A DNA stretch of 64,000 bases from VSJD01 sp964617825 (GTDB lineage Bacteria; Verrucomicrobiota; Kiritimatiellia; JAAZAB01), in NCBI GenBank assembly GCA_964617825.1, contig CAZTWL010000020.1:11076-75075 (forward strand), read 5' to 3'. Every line of letters begins with the position of its first letter. The stretch's first letter is position 1. Positions 17,635 to 26,195 of this stretch are shown here, one piece after another. Under the pieces are notes generated by a model. It worked only from the letters and a program-made list of their open reading frames with translations, ran no database searches and was not told where the DNA came from. A program made the position numbers and the translations under genes.

Positions 17635-20396
17635 GGATCCGCCTCCTCGGTGTAACTGCTGTCTGCGGCTGCTGCCGCTGTCTCCGGGCGCTGATCGAAG
17701 AATCCGCATAAGTTGAAAAATTCGCAATATTGGCAGGCACCTGTTCGTATGTGGAATATGGAAGGAGATCCCGGCCGGGGATCGGCATCAAAGTGACCTT
17801 GAATTGAAGATTCGACGCGTCGTGCCAGCACCGTTTCCCACTCGGGCAATACTTCTCGCCAGTGTATCGGTGTATTTCGGTAACTTAGCGGGATCACATG
17901 CAGGTCCCTGGCATTCTCCAGGCCGATATATCCGGCCTGCAAAGGCGCGTCGGCAATATTCCTGAGGCCGGGAACAAGTCCCCTCTCTAAGGCAAGCAGG
18001 TAAGCGGGCAGTTGAATATCAATCGTCTTTTCAAGCACGGAGGTCAAGTTAGGTGTTGCCCCGGACTTGTAATCCCAAACGGCAAAACCCTCTGTCGGAT
18101 GGTGATCGATTCGATCGATCCGTCCGCGCAAGATCAGCCCGGCAATCTTAAGTCCGCTGAACGGCGCTTCGGTCAATGAAAAGTGCCAACCGTGGCGCGA
18201 GCGCTCCCGTTCCTGGTCGAGCCATACCGGTAAAATGCCAGGCATCTCTGTGTTGCCCAGTAACCTGAGTCGCTCCACTTGCCAGAAAATATTGTCCGGA
18301 CAATGCCTCATTTCGCGCTTAACGGCTTGCTCAAGCCAAGATCTGGCTTCGCGGTCATCTTCCGGCCAGTTGGGCGCATGGTCGGATAAACCGTCGGTAA
18401 ATGTTTTTAAAATGCCGTGTAAAATTTTTCCGCGCAGCCGGGGGTCAATGCCCTCATCAACCAAGGCCAGGGGCTCCAATTTGAGCGTGCGGCTGCAGAA
18501 GAAGAGGAAGGGGCACCTTGCCAGATCTTCGATGGCTGTGACACTCCAGCTACCGGATAGCGTCGTGCACGCGATTTCGGCAGGATGTGTCGGCACGTTA
18601 GTGCCACGATCGAGAAGCGCGCGATAGCCTTCCCGTAGCCAGCGTGCCCGCATCCATTCCGCCGTTGGGTTTTCCCACAGGTTGTCGAATAGCGGAACCG
18701 GGTTGCCATCGGAGTCTATCGCGTCTGGCAAAAGCGGGCAGGGCGCATATGGCGTTTCCTCGTTGCCCTCCACAGCGCGGCTGACATGGACTTGCGGTGC
18801 AGAAGCCATTAGCATCGCTAACTGCCGTTTGGCTTGCGCCCATTGCTTTTCGATCGTACCCCCCTCCAGCAGCCGTTGTTCGTCTGGATTAAGAAACGGC
18901 CATTCCGGCACAGGCGGCCATATGGCTGTACCATGGGCGCCGATTAACCATAGTTGATCAAAAGCCAAGCCGATCGATTCGGCTGGCTTAAGGACTTGGA
19001 TGCCGGCGGTTTCCGGAGTTTTTTCAGTGACCATTATTTTCTCGGCTGCCGCGGAAAGCCAAGCCAGGGCGGAAGAAGCGCTCATCATGAACGCGTCGGA
19101 TTCGCAAACCAACTGACGGACGATTTCATACAGATGCTGGTAGGCCAATATGTCGGTAGAGCGGTGCTGGCCAGCATACTGGCAAAAGCCGAGTGCTGTC
19201 AGACAAGCCTGCGTGCGAGTGAGCCAATCGGCCAACGAGGCCGTCTGCTGACCGGCCAAGCTTCGGAAAGGTTCCATGGGAAACCCCAGGTCGCTTAATG
19301 CCTTCAATGCATTATCAAGCGACAGGGTCATTTCTGGTGCCCAGAGTGCACGGCGCAGGCTATCCGCGTGGTTATCCTGTTTTTGGATATAGGGTGAGAC
19401 GAATAGCGAAGTTAGCAGCAATGCAGGAAGCGGTTCGTTTGGGAGACGCAGGGGGATGATTGCGGTTTGAAAAAGAGGATGCTCTACTAGAGGTGTACCG
19501 ATCGTCAGGTTGTAGCGAATGGCCTGCTCGAAATCGGGACGCTCCAATCCCGCGAGATCATCAAAACAGCGTTTGAGCAGTTGGAAATAGTTCGGATCGG
19601 CAAAGACAACCGCCAGATTTTTGGCGCCGCCGTTCCAGGCTCGCAAAACATCGGAACAAACCGCGCGACATTCCTGTTCTGGCGTTGCATAGAGATGGAC
19701 CCTGGTTGTTGGTTTGGTTTTGGCGGCCGCGCACCAAAACATGGTCTTGCTGCGCGCCGCGAGAGCGGCGCAGAGTGTTTGTTCAAGCGGCGAAACTCCA
19801 GCGTAGCCTGCTATAATCACGTTTTTCGGAATATCCACGCGTGCGGCAGCGATTGCCGCTCCGACGGCCATTACCATGTCGTGCCATAAAACTATGCCTT
19901 TGCGTTCGGCCAGCTTCAGAAAACGGCTGGTAACCACGCGCCGGAATCCGGTCAGGCGATGTTCGCCTCTATCGCCAACAGGATCCAGACCAGTCTCAAG
20001 CAGGATATCCAGCGATGCTTGTAATTGGGAATACATTGCCGGTTGCACGATCAAACCGTCGGGCACGGAGCTATCCTGCACTGCTGAATGCCAAAGACTT
20101 AACGCCAAGGCCGGCGAGATCGGACGGTGTGACGTCCATTGGCTGGCGTAAGTTTCGCATACCCATCCACGAAGAGAGGTTATCATAGGTGTTTTCCACC
20201 CCTGATCGCCACTGAACAGCCGTTCCATACGATAACGGTGCAATAATCGGCGTGCCAGTCGTGTTGTGGCGCATAATATCCATGTCCCATCCGCGGCGGC
20301 CTGGATAACAGCATCCTCGAACTCACGGGCGGAAGGGAACTCCCGCCTTTCCCCTTGCCAAGTCTCATCCAATGGTTTGGCCCTGTGTATTGTCAT
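17631..20396 (-). CDS. addB: AddB-like PD-(D/E)xK exonuclease subunit
   Basis: The 921-residue protein lacks a Walker A motif. Its C-terminal third has GRIDRIDH and AVWDYKSGATPN, the nuclease core. Cysteines in ARCPFLFFCSR (before the nuclease) and in ACQYCEFFNLCGFF (at the end) match the pattern of the 4Fe-4S staple of AddB-type nucleases. The N-terminal CATTRLARRLLHRYR region is the degenerate helicase-like part that in this family scans for recombination signals. Its stop overlaps the addA start by four bases, so the two subunits are translationally coupled. The family is close to a group often labelled probable DNA repair protein. Whether a Chi-like site is recognised cannot be told from sequence. 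Confidence 0.82.
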   Translation of the reverse strand: MTIHRAKPLDETWQGERREFPSAREFEDAVIQAAADGTWILCATTRLARRLLHRYRMERLFSGDQGWKTPMITSLRGWVCETYASQWTSHRPISPALALSLWHSAVQDSSVPDGLIVQPAMYSQLQASLDILLETGLDPVGDRGEHRLTGFRRVVTSRFLKLAERKGIVLWHDMVMAVGAAIAAARVDIPKNVIIAGYAGVSPLEQTLCAALAARSKTMFWCAAAKTKPTTRVHLYATPEQECRAVCSDVLRAWNGGAKNLAVVFADPNYFQLLKRCFDDLAGLERPDFEQAIRYNLTIGTPLVEHPLFQTAIIPLRLPNEPLPALLLTSLFVSPYIQKQDNHADSLRRALWAPEMTLSLDNALKALSDLGFPMEPFRSLAGQQTASLADWLTRTQACLTALGFCQYAGQHRSTDILAYQHLYEIVRQLVCESDAFMMSASSALAWLSAAAEKIMVTEKTPETAGIQVLKPAESIGLAFDQLWLIGAHGTAIWPPVPEWPFLNPDEQRLLEGGTIEKQWAQAKRQLAMLMASAPQVHVSRAVEGNEETPYAPCPLLPDAIDSDGNPVPLFDNLWENPTAEWMRARWLREGYRALLDRGTNVPTHPAEIACTTLSGSWSVTAIEDLARCPFLFFCSRTLKLEPLALVDEGIDPRLRGKILHGILKTFTDGLSDHAPNWPEDDREARSWLEQAVKREMRHCPDNIFWQVERLRLLGNTEMPGILPVWLDQERERSRHGWHFSLTEAPFSGLKIAGLILRGRIDRIDHHPTEGFAVWDYKSGATPNLTSVLEKTIDIQLPAYLLALERGLVPGLRNIADAPLQAGYIGLENARDLHVIPLSYRNTPIHWREVLPEWETVLARRVESSIQGHFDADPRPGSPSIFHIRTGACQYCEFFNLCGFFDQRPETAAAAADSSYTEEADP

Positions 20397-20404
20397 AAAT
20401 ATTT

Positions 20405-20608
20405 TTAAAACGGGTGTTTATTGTCAAAAACGCCATTGGGGCGCGCGCGTTTGTGGTCAAACCGCCATCCTTGCAGTATGGTCCTGGCATGTTCCATTGT
20501 CCAGAACAGATGTTTATTCAGATGCTTGGCGCGCAATCTGCCGTTAACATTTTCTTTCAAGTCGTTCGCAAAACTTTGCCCAGGTCGCATATGATCCGAT
20601 CGTGCCCC
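20405..20608 (-). pseudogene. IS3-family transposase (OrfB) C-terminal remnant
   Basis: Reading the minus strand, the 61-residue open frame from 20590 and about six codons before it align with the end of IS3-type integrase-domain transposases. GARSDHMRPGQ corresponds to GVKLDFIRPGK, KENVNGRLRAKHLNKHLF to VESFNGRLRDECLNEHLF, and WRFDHKRARPNG to WRxDYNxxRPHS. The Glu matching the last catalytic acid of the DDE triad is kept. Everything upstream (the two Asp residues, the helix-turn-helix OrfA) is missing and no terminal inverted repeats are visible. It fills most of the 368-base space between addB and argF and is a decayed insertion. Confidence 0.7.
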
Positions 20609-20692
20609 CGAATCCTTTGCCCAACTTCGATTTTATAACTTCGATCTGCATGTGCAGGCTAAAATAATAAAAAAAATATTCGAGAAATATGC

Positions 20693-20720
20693 TTGCCAGA
20701 AGTATGCCTTGTGATAAGAA
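20693..20720 (+). promoter_or_regulatory. sigma70-like promoter of argF-pyrB
   Basis: TTGCCA at 20693-20698 and TAAGAA at 20715-20720 are 16 bases apart and lie about 45 bases before the argF ATG at 20765. I see no clear ARG-box palindrome. Confidence 0.45.
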
Positions 20721-20764
20721 TAACAACTAAGTTGCTTAGCATAAGAACTGCATGGGCCAGTCGT

Positions 20765-21763
20765 ATGAAAAAAAAGATCGACCTCAAGGGGCGCAGTCTG
20801 CTGAAAATTTCCGATCTGGCGGATGAGGAGATGTTGTCCCTGCTGGATTTGGCTGACCGCCTGAAAAGCAAGAAGAAGCGGGGCGTACGCGGCAATCTGC
20901 TGGCGCGCAAAAATATCGCGCTGATTTTTGAAAAGGCATCCACCCGGACGCGCGCTGCATTTACCGTGGCGGCCGTGGACGAGGGCGGCAGCGTGGAATA
21001 TTTGGGTCATCACGACATTCATTTGGGCAAAAAGGAATCAATCAAGGATTCCGCGCGCGTATTAGGTCGCATGTTCGATGCCATTCAGTTTCGAGGCTTC
21101 AAGCAGGAGACTGTGGAAATTCTGGCGCGCTATGCCGGGGTGCCGGTATGGAATGGGCTGACCGACGATGCGCATCCCACGCAGGCTTTGGCTGATCTGA
21201 TGACCATCCGCGAATATTTTCACCGCTTGAAAGGCCTGAAAATTGTCTATCTTGGGGACGGGCGCAATAATGTGTGTTTATCCTTAATGATGGGTTGTGC
21301 AAAAGCCGGTGCCAATTTTGTCAATTGCACTCCGAGCGAGCTTACGCCTGATCAGGTGCGTTTAGACGATATTATGGCTGCAGCACGCCGCAACGATTGT
21401 GCGGTAACCTTGGAGAAGGATCCAGAGAAGGCCGTTATTGGCGCCCAGGTGATTTATACCGATGTCTGGGTTTCCATGGGCGAAGAGGCAAAATTCAACG
21501 AGCGCCTAAGGCTTCTGCGTCCATATCAAGTAAATATGGAACTCATGCGCCGGACCGGCAACCTCGATCAAAATGGTGTTATTTTTCTGCACTGTTTGCC
21601 GGCTTTTCACAACTGCGAGACAGAGCTGACCAGGACGTTGGGCGCGCTGGAAGTAACGGATGAAGTGTTTGAAGCGCCGTTTTCCAAAGTGTTTGACCAG
21701 GCTGAAAATCGGATGCATTCGATTAAGGCGTTAATGGTGGCAACCCTCACTGGAAAGCTATAA
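20765..21763 (+). CDS. argF: ornithine carbamoyltransferase
   Basis: The 332-residue protein (ATG at 20765; an upstream in-frame start at 20693 would give an atypical extension) catalyses carbamoyl phosphate plus ornithine to citrulline in arginine synthesis. The carbamoyl-phosphate loop STRTRAAF (about 57-64), HPTQALADL, the ornithine-type GDGRNNV and the HCLPA motif are all present. The length is normal. pyrB, a paralogous transcarbamylase, starts five bases after its stop, so the two enzymes that compete for carbamoyl phosphate are probably co-transcribed. No carAB genes are in the window. Confidence 0.93.
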   Translation: MKKKIDLKGRSLLKISDLADEEMLSLLDLADRLKSKKKRGVRGNLLARKNIALIFEKASTRTRAAFTVAAVDEGGSVEYLGHHDIHLGKKESIKDSARVLGRMFDAIQFRGFKQETVEILARYAGVPVWNGLTDDAHPTQALADLMTIREYFHRLKGLKIVYLGDGRNNVCLSLMMGCAKAGANFVNCTPSELTPDQVRLDDIMAAARRNDCAVTLEKDPEKAVIGAQVIYTDVWVSMGEEAKFNERLRLLRPYQVNMELMRRTGNLDQNGVIFLHCLPAFHNCETELTRTLGALEVTDEVFEAPFSKVFDQAENRMHSIKALMVATLTGKL

Positions 21764-21768
21764 AAACA

Positions 21769-22851
21769 ATGAGTTCTACGCCACGTTCATTGGCCGCAAT
21801 GGCTTGGGATGACCTGCAGCGTCTTGCGCCATTGGAGAAAGCCGAATGCTTTAATCTGGATAATCGGCCGTTCCATGTTTTAATGGCCCAGCAGTTTACG
21901 CGTCCGCTGCTGGAGGAACTGGGCTTGATGGCCACGCGCATCCGCCAGATTGCCAAGAGCAAAGCCGGTATGATATTCCTGCGCGGTTTGCTTGCGCATC
22001 GCACAGCGATGCTGTATTTTTCGCAACCTAGTACGCGCACATTCCTCTCCTTTCATTCCGCCTGCCAGATTTTGGGAATGAAAACGGTGGAAGTGCGCGA
22101 CACCTCCACGTCCAGCGAAATGAAAGGCGAAACTCAGGAAGACTCCATCCGCACATTCAGTTCGTTTGCTGATGTCATAATCATGCGCAGTGCCGTCGGC
22201 GGCTTGGCGGAAAAAATGGCTTGGGTTCTTTCCAACAGCGAGCGTCCTGTACCGATCATCAGCGCCGGTTCCGGTAAGGACCAGCATCCGACCCAGGCAT
22301 TGCTGGATATATACACGCTGCAGCGCAGTTTTGAAACGCGTGGTGGAATTGACAACAAGAAAGTGGTTTTCGTGGGCGACCTTGCCCGTGGGCGCACCGT
22401 GCGCTCGCTTGCATTCCTGCTGACGCTCTACTGTGGAGTCAAGCAATACTTTGTTGCGCCGTCACAGTTGCAGATTAGTGCTGACATTCTCGATCTTCTG
22501 CGTGCGGCACGCGTTGAGTTCGAAGTCTGCAGTGATTTTGAAAAAATCATCCCGGAAGCCGATGCCATTTACATGACACGCATTCAGGATGAATGGGATG
22601 AAAAGGCCGGGGACAGCGGCAAGATTGATATCTCGAAATTTAGTTTTACGGCGGAGCATCTCAAACTTCTTCAGCCGCATGCCGTAATTATGCATCCTTT
22701 GCCGCGCCGCCAGGAGATCGCCCTTGCCGTTGACCGTGATCCGCGCGCCGTCTACTGGCGCCAGGTGCGCAATGGCATGTGGATTCGAGTGGCCCTGCTT
22801 GCGGCGATCTTCGAGTGCTTCGATGCCATTCGCAAATACGACGGTCCCTGA
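21769..22851 (+). CDS. pyrB: aspartate carbamoyltransferase catalytic chain
   Basis: The 360-residue protein makes carbamoyl-aspartate in pyrimidine synthesis. STRTFLSFHSACQILGM, RDTSTSSEMKGETQEDS, HPTQALLDIYTL and HPLPRRQEIALAVDRDPRA are the expected carbamoyl-phosphate and aspartate loops. It is about 50 residues longer than the E. coli catalytic chain, mainly through an N-terminal extension (about 1-40). No regulatory chain gene (pyrI) is adjacent. It is the second gene of the argF-pyrB pair and converges on argG. Confidence 0.9.
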   Translation: MSSTPRSLAAMAWDDLQRLAPLEKAECFNLDNRPFHVLMAQQFTRPLLEELGLMATRIRQIAKSKAGMIFLRGLLAHRTAMLYFSQPSTRTFLSFHSACQILGMKTVEVRDTSTSSEMKGETQEDSIRTFSSFADVIIMRSAVGGLAEKMAWVLSNSERPVPIISAGSGKDQHPTQALLDIYTLQRSFETRGGIDNKKVVFVGDLARGRTVRSLAFLLTLYCGVKQYFVAPSQLQISADILDLLRAARVEFEVCSDFEKIIPEADAIYMTRIQDEWDEKAGDSGKIDISKFSFTAEHLKLLQPHAVIMHPLPRRQEIALAVDRDPRAVYWRQVRNGMWIRVALLAAIFECFDAIRKYDGP

Positions 22852-22862
22852 CGCCAGTCAGG
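22847..22862. terminator. hairpin at the pyrB/argG convergent junction
   Basis: CCTGAC (22847-22852) and GTCAGG (22857-22862) form a six-pair stem with a GCCA loop that overlaps the pyrB stop codon. No T run follows on the plus strand, so it is at best a weak terminator or an end-protecting structure. A very similar hairpin occurs at 28813-28829. Confidence 0.35.
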
Positions 22863-22925
22863 AACAGGCCTCCGGCACAGAATTAATTGCGTCAAAGGCG
22901 AAAGGTTGCCACCGAAAAAAAGGTT

Positions 22926-24176
22926 TTATTTCCGCCTTGCTGCCTTTGGATTGATTTGTCCGGCCCTCGCCAGGCTGCGGGCTTCGACACTTTGGATTTC
23001 GACAAATCCTTGCGAACTTACGGGGTTTAAGCCGCGGCTTGCCTCCATGGATGAATCCGCCGGATTGTAGAGCGATCCGGGACACTCGGTCAGCTTTTGG
23101 AAATAGATGTTGCCCTTATACAGTCCCACCTGGACAACTCCTGTGGCGGATACGGTCAATACGTGTATGGCGGCCAAGGCTGCGCGCGTAGCTGGATCGA
23201 AATAGCGGCCATCGTAGATCTGATTGGCTACCAAGTTTGCAAGTTCCTTGAACAGCAGTGTTGCGCGCCGATCCAAGGTCGCCTGATAAACAAATTCCAG
23301 GCAGCGGCCAAGCAATTCCATGCCGGGTGCTTCATACACTCCGCGGCTCTTAGTGCCGATTACCCGGTTTTCAAGTGCGTTTTTCATGCCGATGCCATTG
23401 CGCCCGCCAATGCAGTTGGCCAAGCGCATGGCTTCCAACGGGGCAATTATTTTGTCGTTGATCCGCACAACTCGGGCCTGCTCAAAACGAACGCTGAATC
23501 GCTCGATTTTGTCCGGGGCCTTGTCGGGCCATACCCCCATGGTGGGGGTGACGATGGTACAAGGAGTTTGCAGGCTTTCCAGATCTTCGGCTTCGTGGGA
23601 AAGTCCGGCCAGGTTGGCATCGGTTGAATATTTTTTTTTGCCGCCGGCGAAGGCATCCATGCCGAAATGCTTAAGATAGTCCGCCATTTGGGTGCGACCG
23701 GGAAATTCTTCCAGCATGGCGGGGTCACGCCAGGGTGCATACACGCTCATCTCGGGGGCCAGCACGTTGGTATAGCGTTCGAAGCGCACCTGGTCGTTGC
23801 CTCTTCCCGTGGCTCCATGCGCCAACACTGTACAACCATGCTTCTGCATTTCAGGGATCAGCCCCTGTACCGTCACTGCGCGCGCAATGCCCGTACTATT
23901 CCAGTAGCCGCCGTCATACATGGCCTGGGCCCGGAGCACCTCAAAGCAGGCTTCGGCCATGGGCTGTTTTAAATCCACGATAACCGTTTTAGCGCCGCAC
24001 GGTGCCATGCGGCGCCGAATGGCGCGAATATCGGTTTCATCCGGCTGGCCAAGGTCAGCCGTAAAGCAAACGACATCAATTCCAAGGTCAACGAGTTTCT
24101 TTGTAATGGTCCGGCTATCCAGCCCGCCGGATACACATAGCGCGACTTTTTCATTTTTCAACTCATTGATGGTCAT
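22926..24176 (-). CDS. argG: argininosuccinate synthase
   Basis: The 416-residue protein joins citrulline and aspartate using ATP. The N-terminal ATP loop CVSGGLDSRT (about 14-23) is a variant of the usual SGGLDT(S) motif. TADLGQPDE, HGATGRGNDQVRFE and the tail motif GLYKGNIYF follow. It starts at an ATG that overlaps the pyrC stop in ATGA, with AAAGGA before it inside pyrC. It is the last gene of a pyrE-pyrC-argG run and carries on the arginine pathway from argF on the opposite strand. Confidence 0.92.
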   Translation of the reverse strand: MTINELKNEKVALCVSGGLDSRTITKKLVDLGIDVVCFTADLGQPDETDIRAIRRRMAPCGAKTVIVDLKQPMAEACFEVLRAQAMYDGGYWNSTGIARAVTVQGLIPEMQKHGCTVLAHGATGRGNDQVRFERYTNVLAPEMSVYAPWRDPAMLEEFPGRTQMADYLKHFGMDAFAGGKKKYSTDANLAGLSHEAEDLESLQTPCTIVTPTMGVWPDKAPDKIERFSVRFEQARVVRINDKIIAPLEAMRLANCIGGRNGIGMKNALENRVIGTKSRGVYEAPGMELLGRCLEFVYQATLDRRATLLFKELANLVANQIYDGRYFDPATRAALAAIHVLTVSATGVVQVGLYKGNIYFQKLTECPGSLYNPADSSMEASRGLNPVSSQGFVEIQSVEARSLARAGQINPKAARRK

Positions 24177-25129
24177 ACGAATTTCCTTTCTCCAAAAACC
24201 CGCTGAATGGTGGTGCAGGTAATGTTCTTGATTGTGCTTTCGCTTAGTCCCCAGTAAGGCAAAACATCCTCAATCAGCGATCGATACAGGCAAAGCGAAG
24301 GATAGCCGGAGGAGTAGGGCGGGTAGAGTTTTTCGCTGATAGCGTGAGGTGCGTGATCCGTTTCGATCCAGTCTATTTCGCCCAGTTTAAGCGCCTGGCG
24401 CAGTGCGATCGTGTCCGCTAGTTCGCGCAACGGCGGGTTGACTTTGTAAAGCATGCCGTCGCGGCCTTTCATGTGATCTGCCGACCAAAGCAGATGATGA
24501 GGGGTAACGCCGCAGGTGATATTCAAGTCCTGCCGTGCGGTTTTGACAAGTTCCAGCGATGCCGCCGTGGAAACGTGGCAGATATGTAAAATTCCTTGAA
24601 AATCGACGGCGCGGGCAAAGGCGATCTGATCGGCAATCGAGGCTGTTTCTGCCTGGGGCGGACGGGCCAAGCAGTGACTGGCTGGCCGCGCGGAATCGAA
24701 CTGGCTTGTGAACAGCGACTCCTTTTCGGCATGCACGGCCAGTACCCCGTGGTAACCGGCGGCCGAAAGCATTGCATACACGTTCCGCTGATCGGCTTCA
24801 CGCACAAGGGCCAGGTTGCCCACGGAATGGCCGGCATAGAGCTTGATCCCCACGACCTGGCTGCATTGGTTGACCAATTTGACGGCTTCACGCAATTGCT
24901 GCTCGTCATTTGTGGCTCCCAGGTAAAGCCGGTAGCGCTTCAGATCGTCATGCGGAACCAGTGCCAGGCGTGCGGCTACGTCGCGTTCCGTAAGAATCGG
25001 CGGGTCCGTGTTGGGCATGTCGAAAAAAACGTCCACGCCCTGCTCATCGCACAGTTTCAGTACGTGGGAAATGGTTTCCTTATAAGCCTGCTTGCCGTCG
25101 CGGCAATGGACATGTGGGTCAATTCTCAT
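24173..25129 (-). CDS. pyrC: dihydroorotase
   Basis: The 318-residue amidohydrolase cyclises carbamoyl-aspartate to dihydroorotate. The N-terminal DPHVHCRDG gives the HxH metal pair. GIKLYAG, HICHVSTAASLEL, TPHHLL and ETDHAPH supply the other metal and substrate residues. It has no long N-terminal strand before the first metal motif and is shorter than type I dihydroorotases (about 420-450 residues). Both ends overlap neighbours by four bases (pyrE upstream, argG downstream), so expression is coupled. Confidence 0.88.
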   Translation of the reverse strand: MRIDPHVHCRDGKQAYKETISHVLKLCDEQGVDVFFDMPNTDPPILTERDVAARLALVPHDDLKRYRLYLGATNDEQQLREAVKLVNQCSQVVGIKLYAGHSVGNLALVREADQRNVYAMLSAAGYHGVLAVHAEKESLFTSQFDSARPASHCLARPPQAETASIADQIAFARAVDFQGILHICHVSTAASLELVKTARQDLNITCGVTPHHLLWSADHMKGRDGMLYKVNPPLRELADTIALRQALKLGEIDWIETDHAPHAISEKLYPPYSSGYPSLCLYRSLIEDVLPYWGLSESTIKNITCTTIQRVFGERKFV

Positions 25130-25926
25130 GGCGTGTTCACGATTTCTTCCAGTTCGGCTCTGATCCGCGGATAAGTGGCGATAATCCTATCAGCTTTGGC
25201 GCGAGTCTTGGGGTTCCGGTGAAATCGTCGGAAATAGTCCGGATGACTTATGAGAGTGCGTTCTGCCCATTGATCGCGATTGTCATGGCGCGCGACCAGT
25301 TCCGCGTAAAGGTCGGAGGAAACATACCCGGTTTCTCTCGCGATAGCCCAGGCGCGCGCATCCAGAGGCACAACGCAGGCCAGCCGGATACAAAGGTTGT
25401 TAAGCACCATGAACCCGTCTTCCATACGGTCGACAAAGGCAACCACTCCAGCTAACTTGCCGCCGCCGCGCTCGATGATTGGTTTCCAATAATCCCGAAC
25501 GGATGAGCCCTCGTTGTTCAGATCGACGACATGTAGGAAAGTGCGTCCTGCGATGTCGACCCCCAGCGTTTTGCCGTCTTTGTACATCTTGAGGTGCGGC
25601 TTTTGCAAAGCAATGGCAACAGGATTGGAAAAATCCCAGTCGCGAGTCTCGCCACCGGAAATGGCGTCAAATGCGCCAAACTCCGTTTTGATCAGGCTTA
25701 CCAGCGATTGGATCGCGGTGACATAGGCCAAACCATCTTTTTCAACGGTGATGCTCTGGACATAATAGGGCCCAACCTGCCCTGAGGTATACGGAAACCA
25801 GGGGGTGCGTGCATCAACAAACCGGAATGCGCCGGTATTTAGCAGGTTCCGCAGGTTGGTTTCCTGCATTGATATGGAAGTATTCAGGTTCATAATTGGT
25901 TTTGCCGTTTGGTGTTGTGTTGGCAT
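25126..25926 (-). CDS. pyrE: divergent orotate phosphoribosyltransferase-like protein
   Basis: The 266-residue protein has a phosphoribosyltransferase-like core. SGGETRDWDFSNPVA resembles the phosphate/base region of PyrE. FLHVVDLNNEGSSVRDYW stands where the PRPP loop should be, but lacks the usual two adjacent acidic residues and the TT-G pattern. About 60 extra C-terminal residues (after 200) form a charged helical tail. Its position at the head of pyrE-pyrC-argG, with the pyrC start overlapping its stop, supports orotate as substrate. The start is uncertain: 25893 and 25869 are in-frame ATG alternatives and none has a strong ribosome binding site. Confidence 0.68.
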   Translation of the reverse strand: MPTQHQTAKPIMNLNTSISMQETNLRNLLNTGAFRFVDARTPWFPYTSGQVGPYYVQSITVEKDGLAYVTAIQSLVSLIKTEFGAFDAISGGETRDWDFSNPVAIALQKPHLKMYKDGKTLGVDIAGRTFLHVVDLNNEGSSVRDYWKPIIERGGGKLAGVVAFVDRMEDGFMVLNNLCIRLACVVPLDARAWAIARETGYVSSDLYAELVARHDNRDQWAERTLISHPDYFRRFHRNPKTRAKADRIIATYPRIRAELEEIVNTP

Positions 25927-26011
25927 AAGATACTAAACACTTCGTTCTGATGCAATCTCCGTAAAATTATGTATACGAATATATCGAATGAAGCTACACA
26001 AGGTTAAGCCT

Positions 26012-26036
26012 CGCAGCACTGGAGGGCAGTGGTGCG
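26012..26036 (+). promoter_or_regulatory. structured leader hairpin before the UPF0016 transporter
   Basis: The 269-base gap between the pyrE-like gene and the transporter contains a ten-pair stem with one mismatch. CGCAGCACTG (26012-26021) pairs with CAGTGGTGCG (26027-26036) around GAGGG. A smaller GCATG/CATGC hairpin lies closer to the start. It may be part of a regulatory leader; I could not match it to a known riboswitch. Confidence 0.3.
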
Positions 26037-26195
26037 GACAGCGATCCTGCGCGTTGGATTCGCGGCGCGTGTTTGATCGATGCTTTGCATTTGCACTTCG
26101 ACATGGATTCTGGTACAAGCGCACCTTTCACCTGCATGGTGCATGCTACATCCATTCGTAGCGTTGCCTGGCAGGCGCAATCTACAGGAGCAGAT

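Noticed and set aside
17635..17727. N-terminal extension of the AddA-like protein
   Set aside because: The GAGGAGG site and ATGA overlap favour the start at 17634, and the extra residues come from the coding end of addB in another frame.
25927..26195. yybP-ykoY manganese riboswitch
   Set aside because: Expected from the downstream family, but the conserved GGGGAGUAG-like core is not visible. I report only the hairpins.
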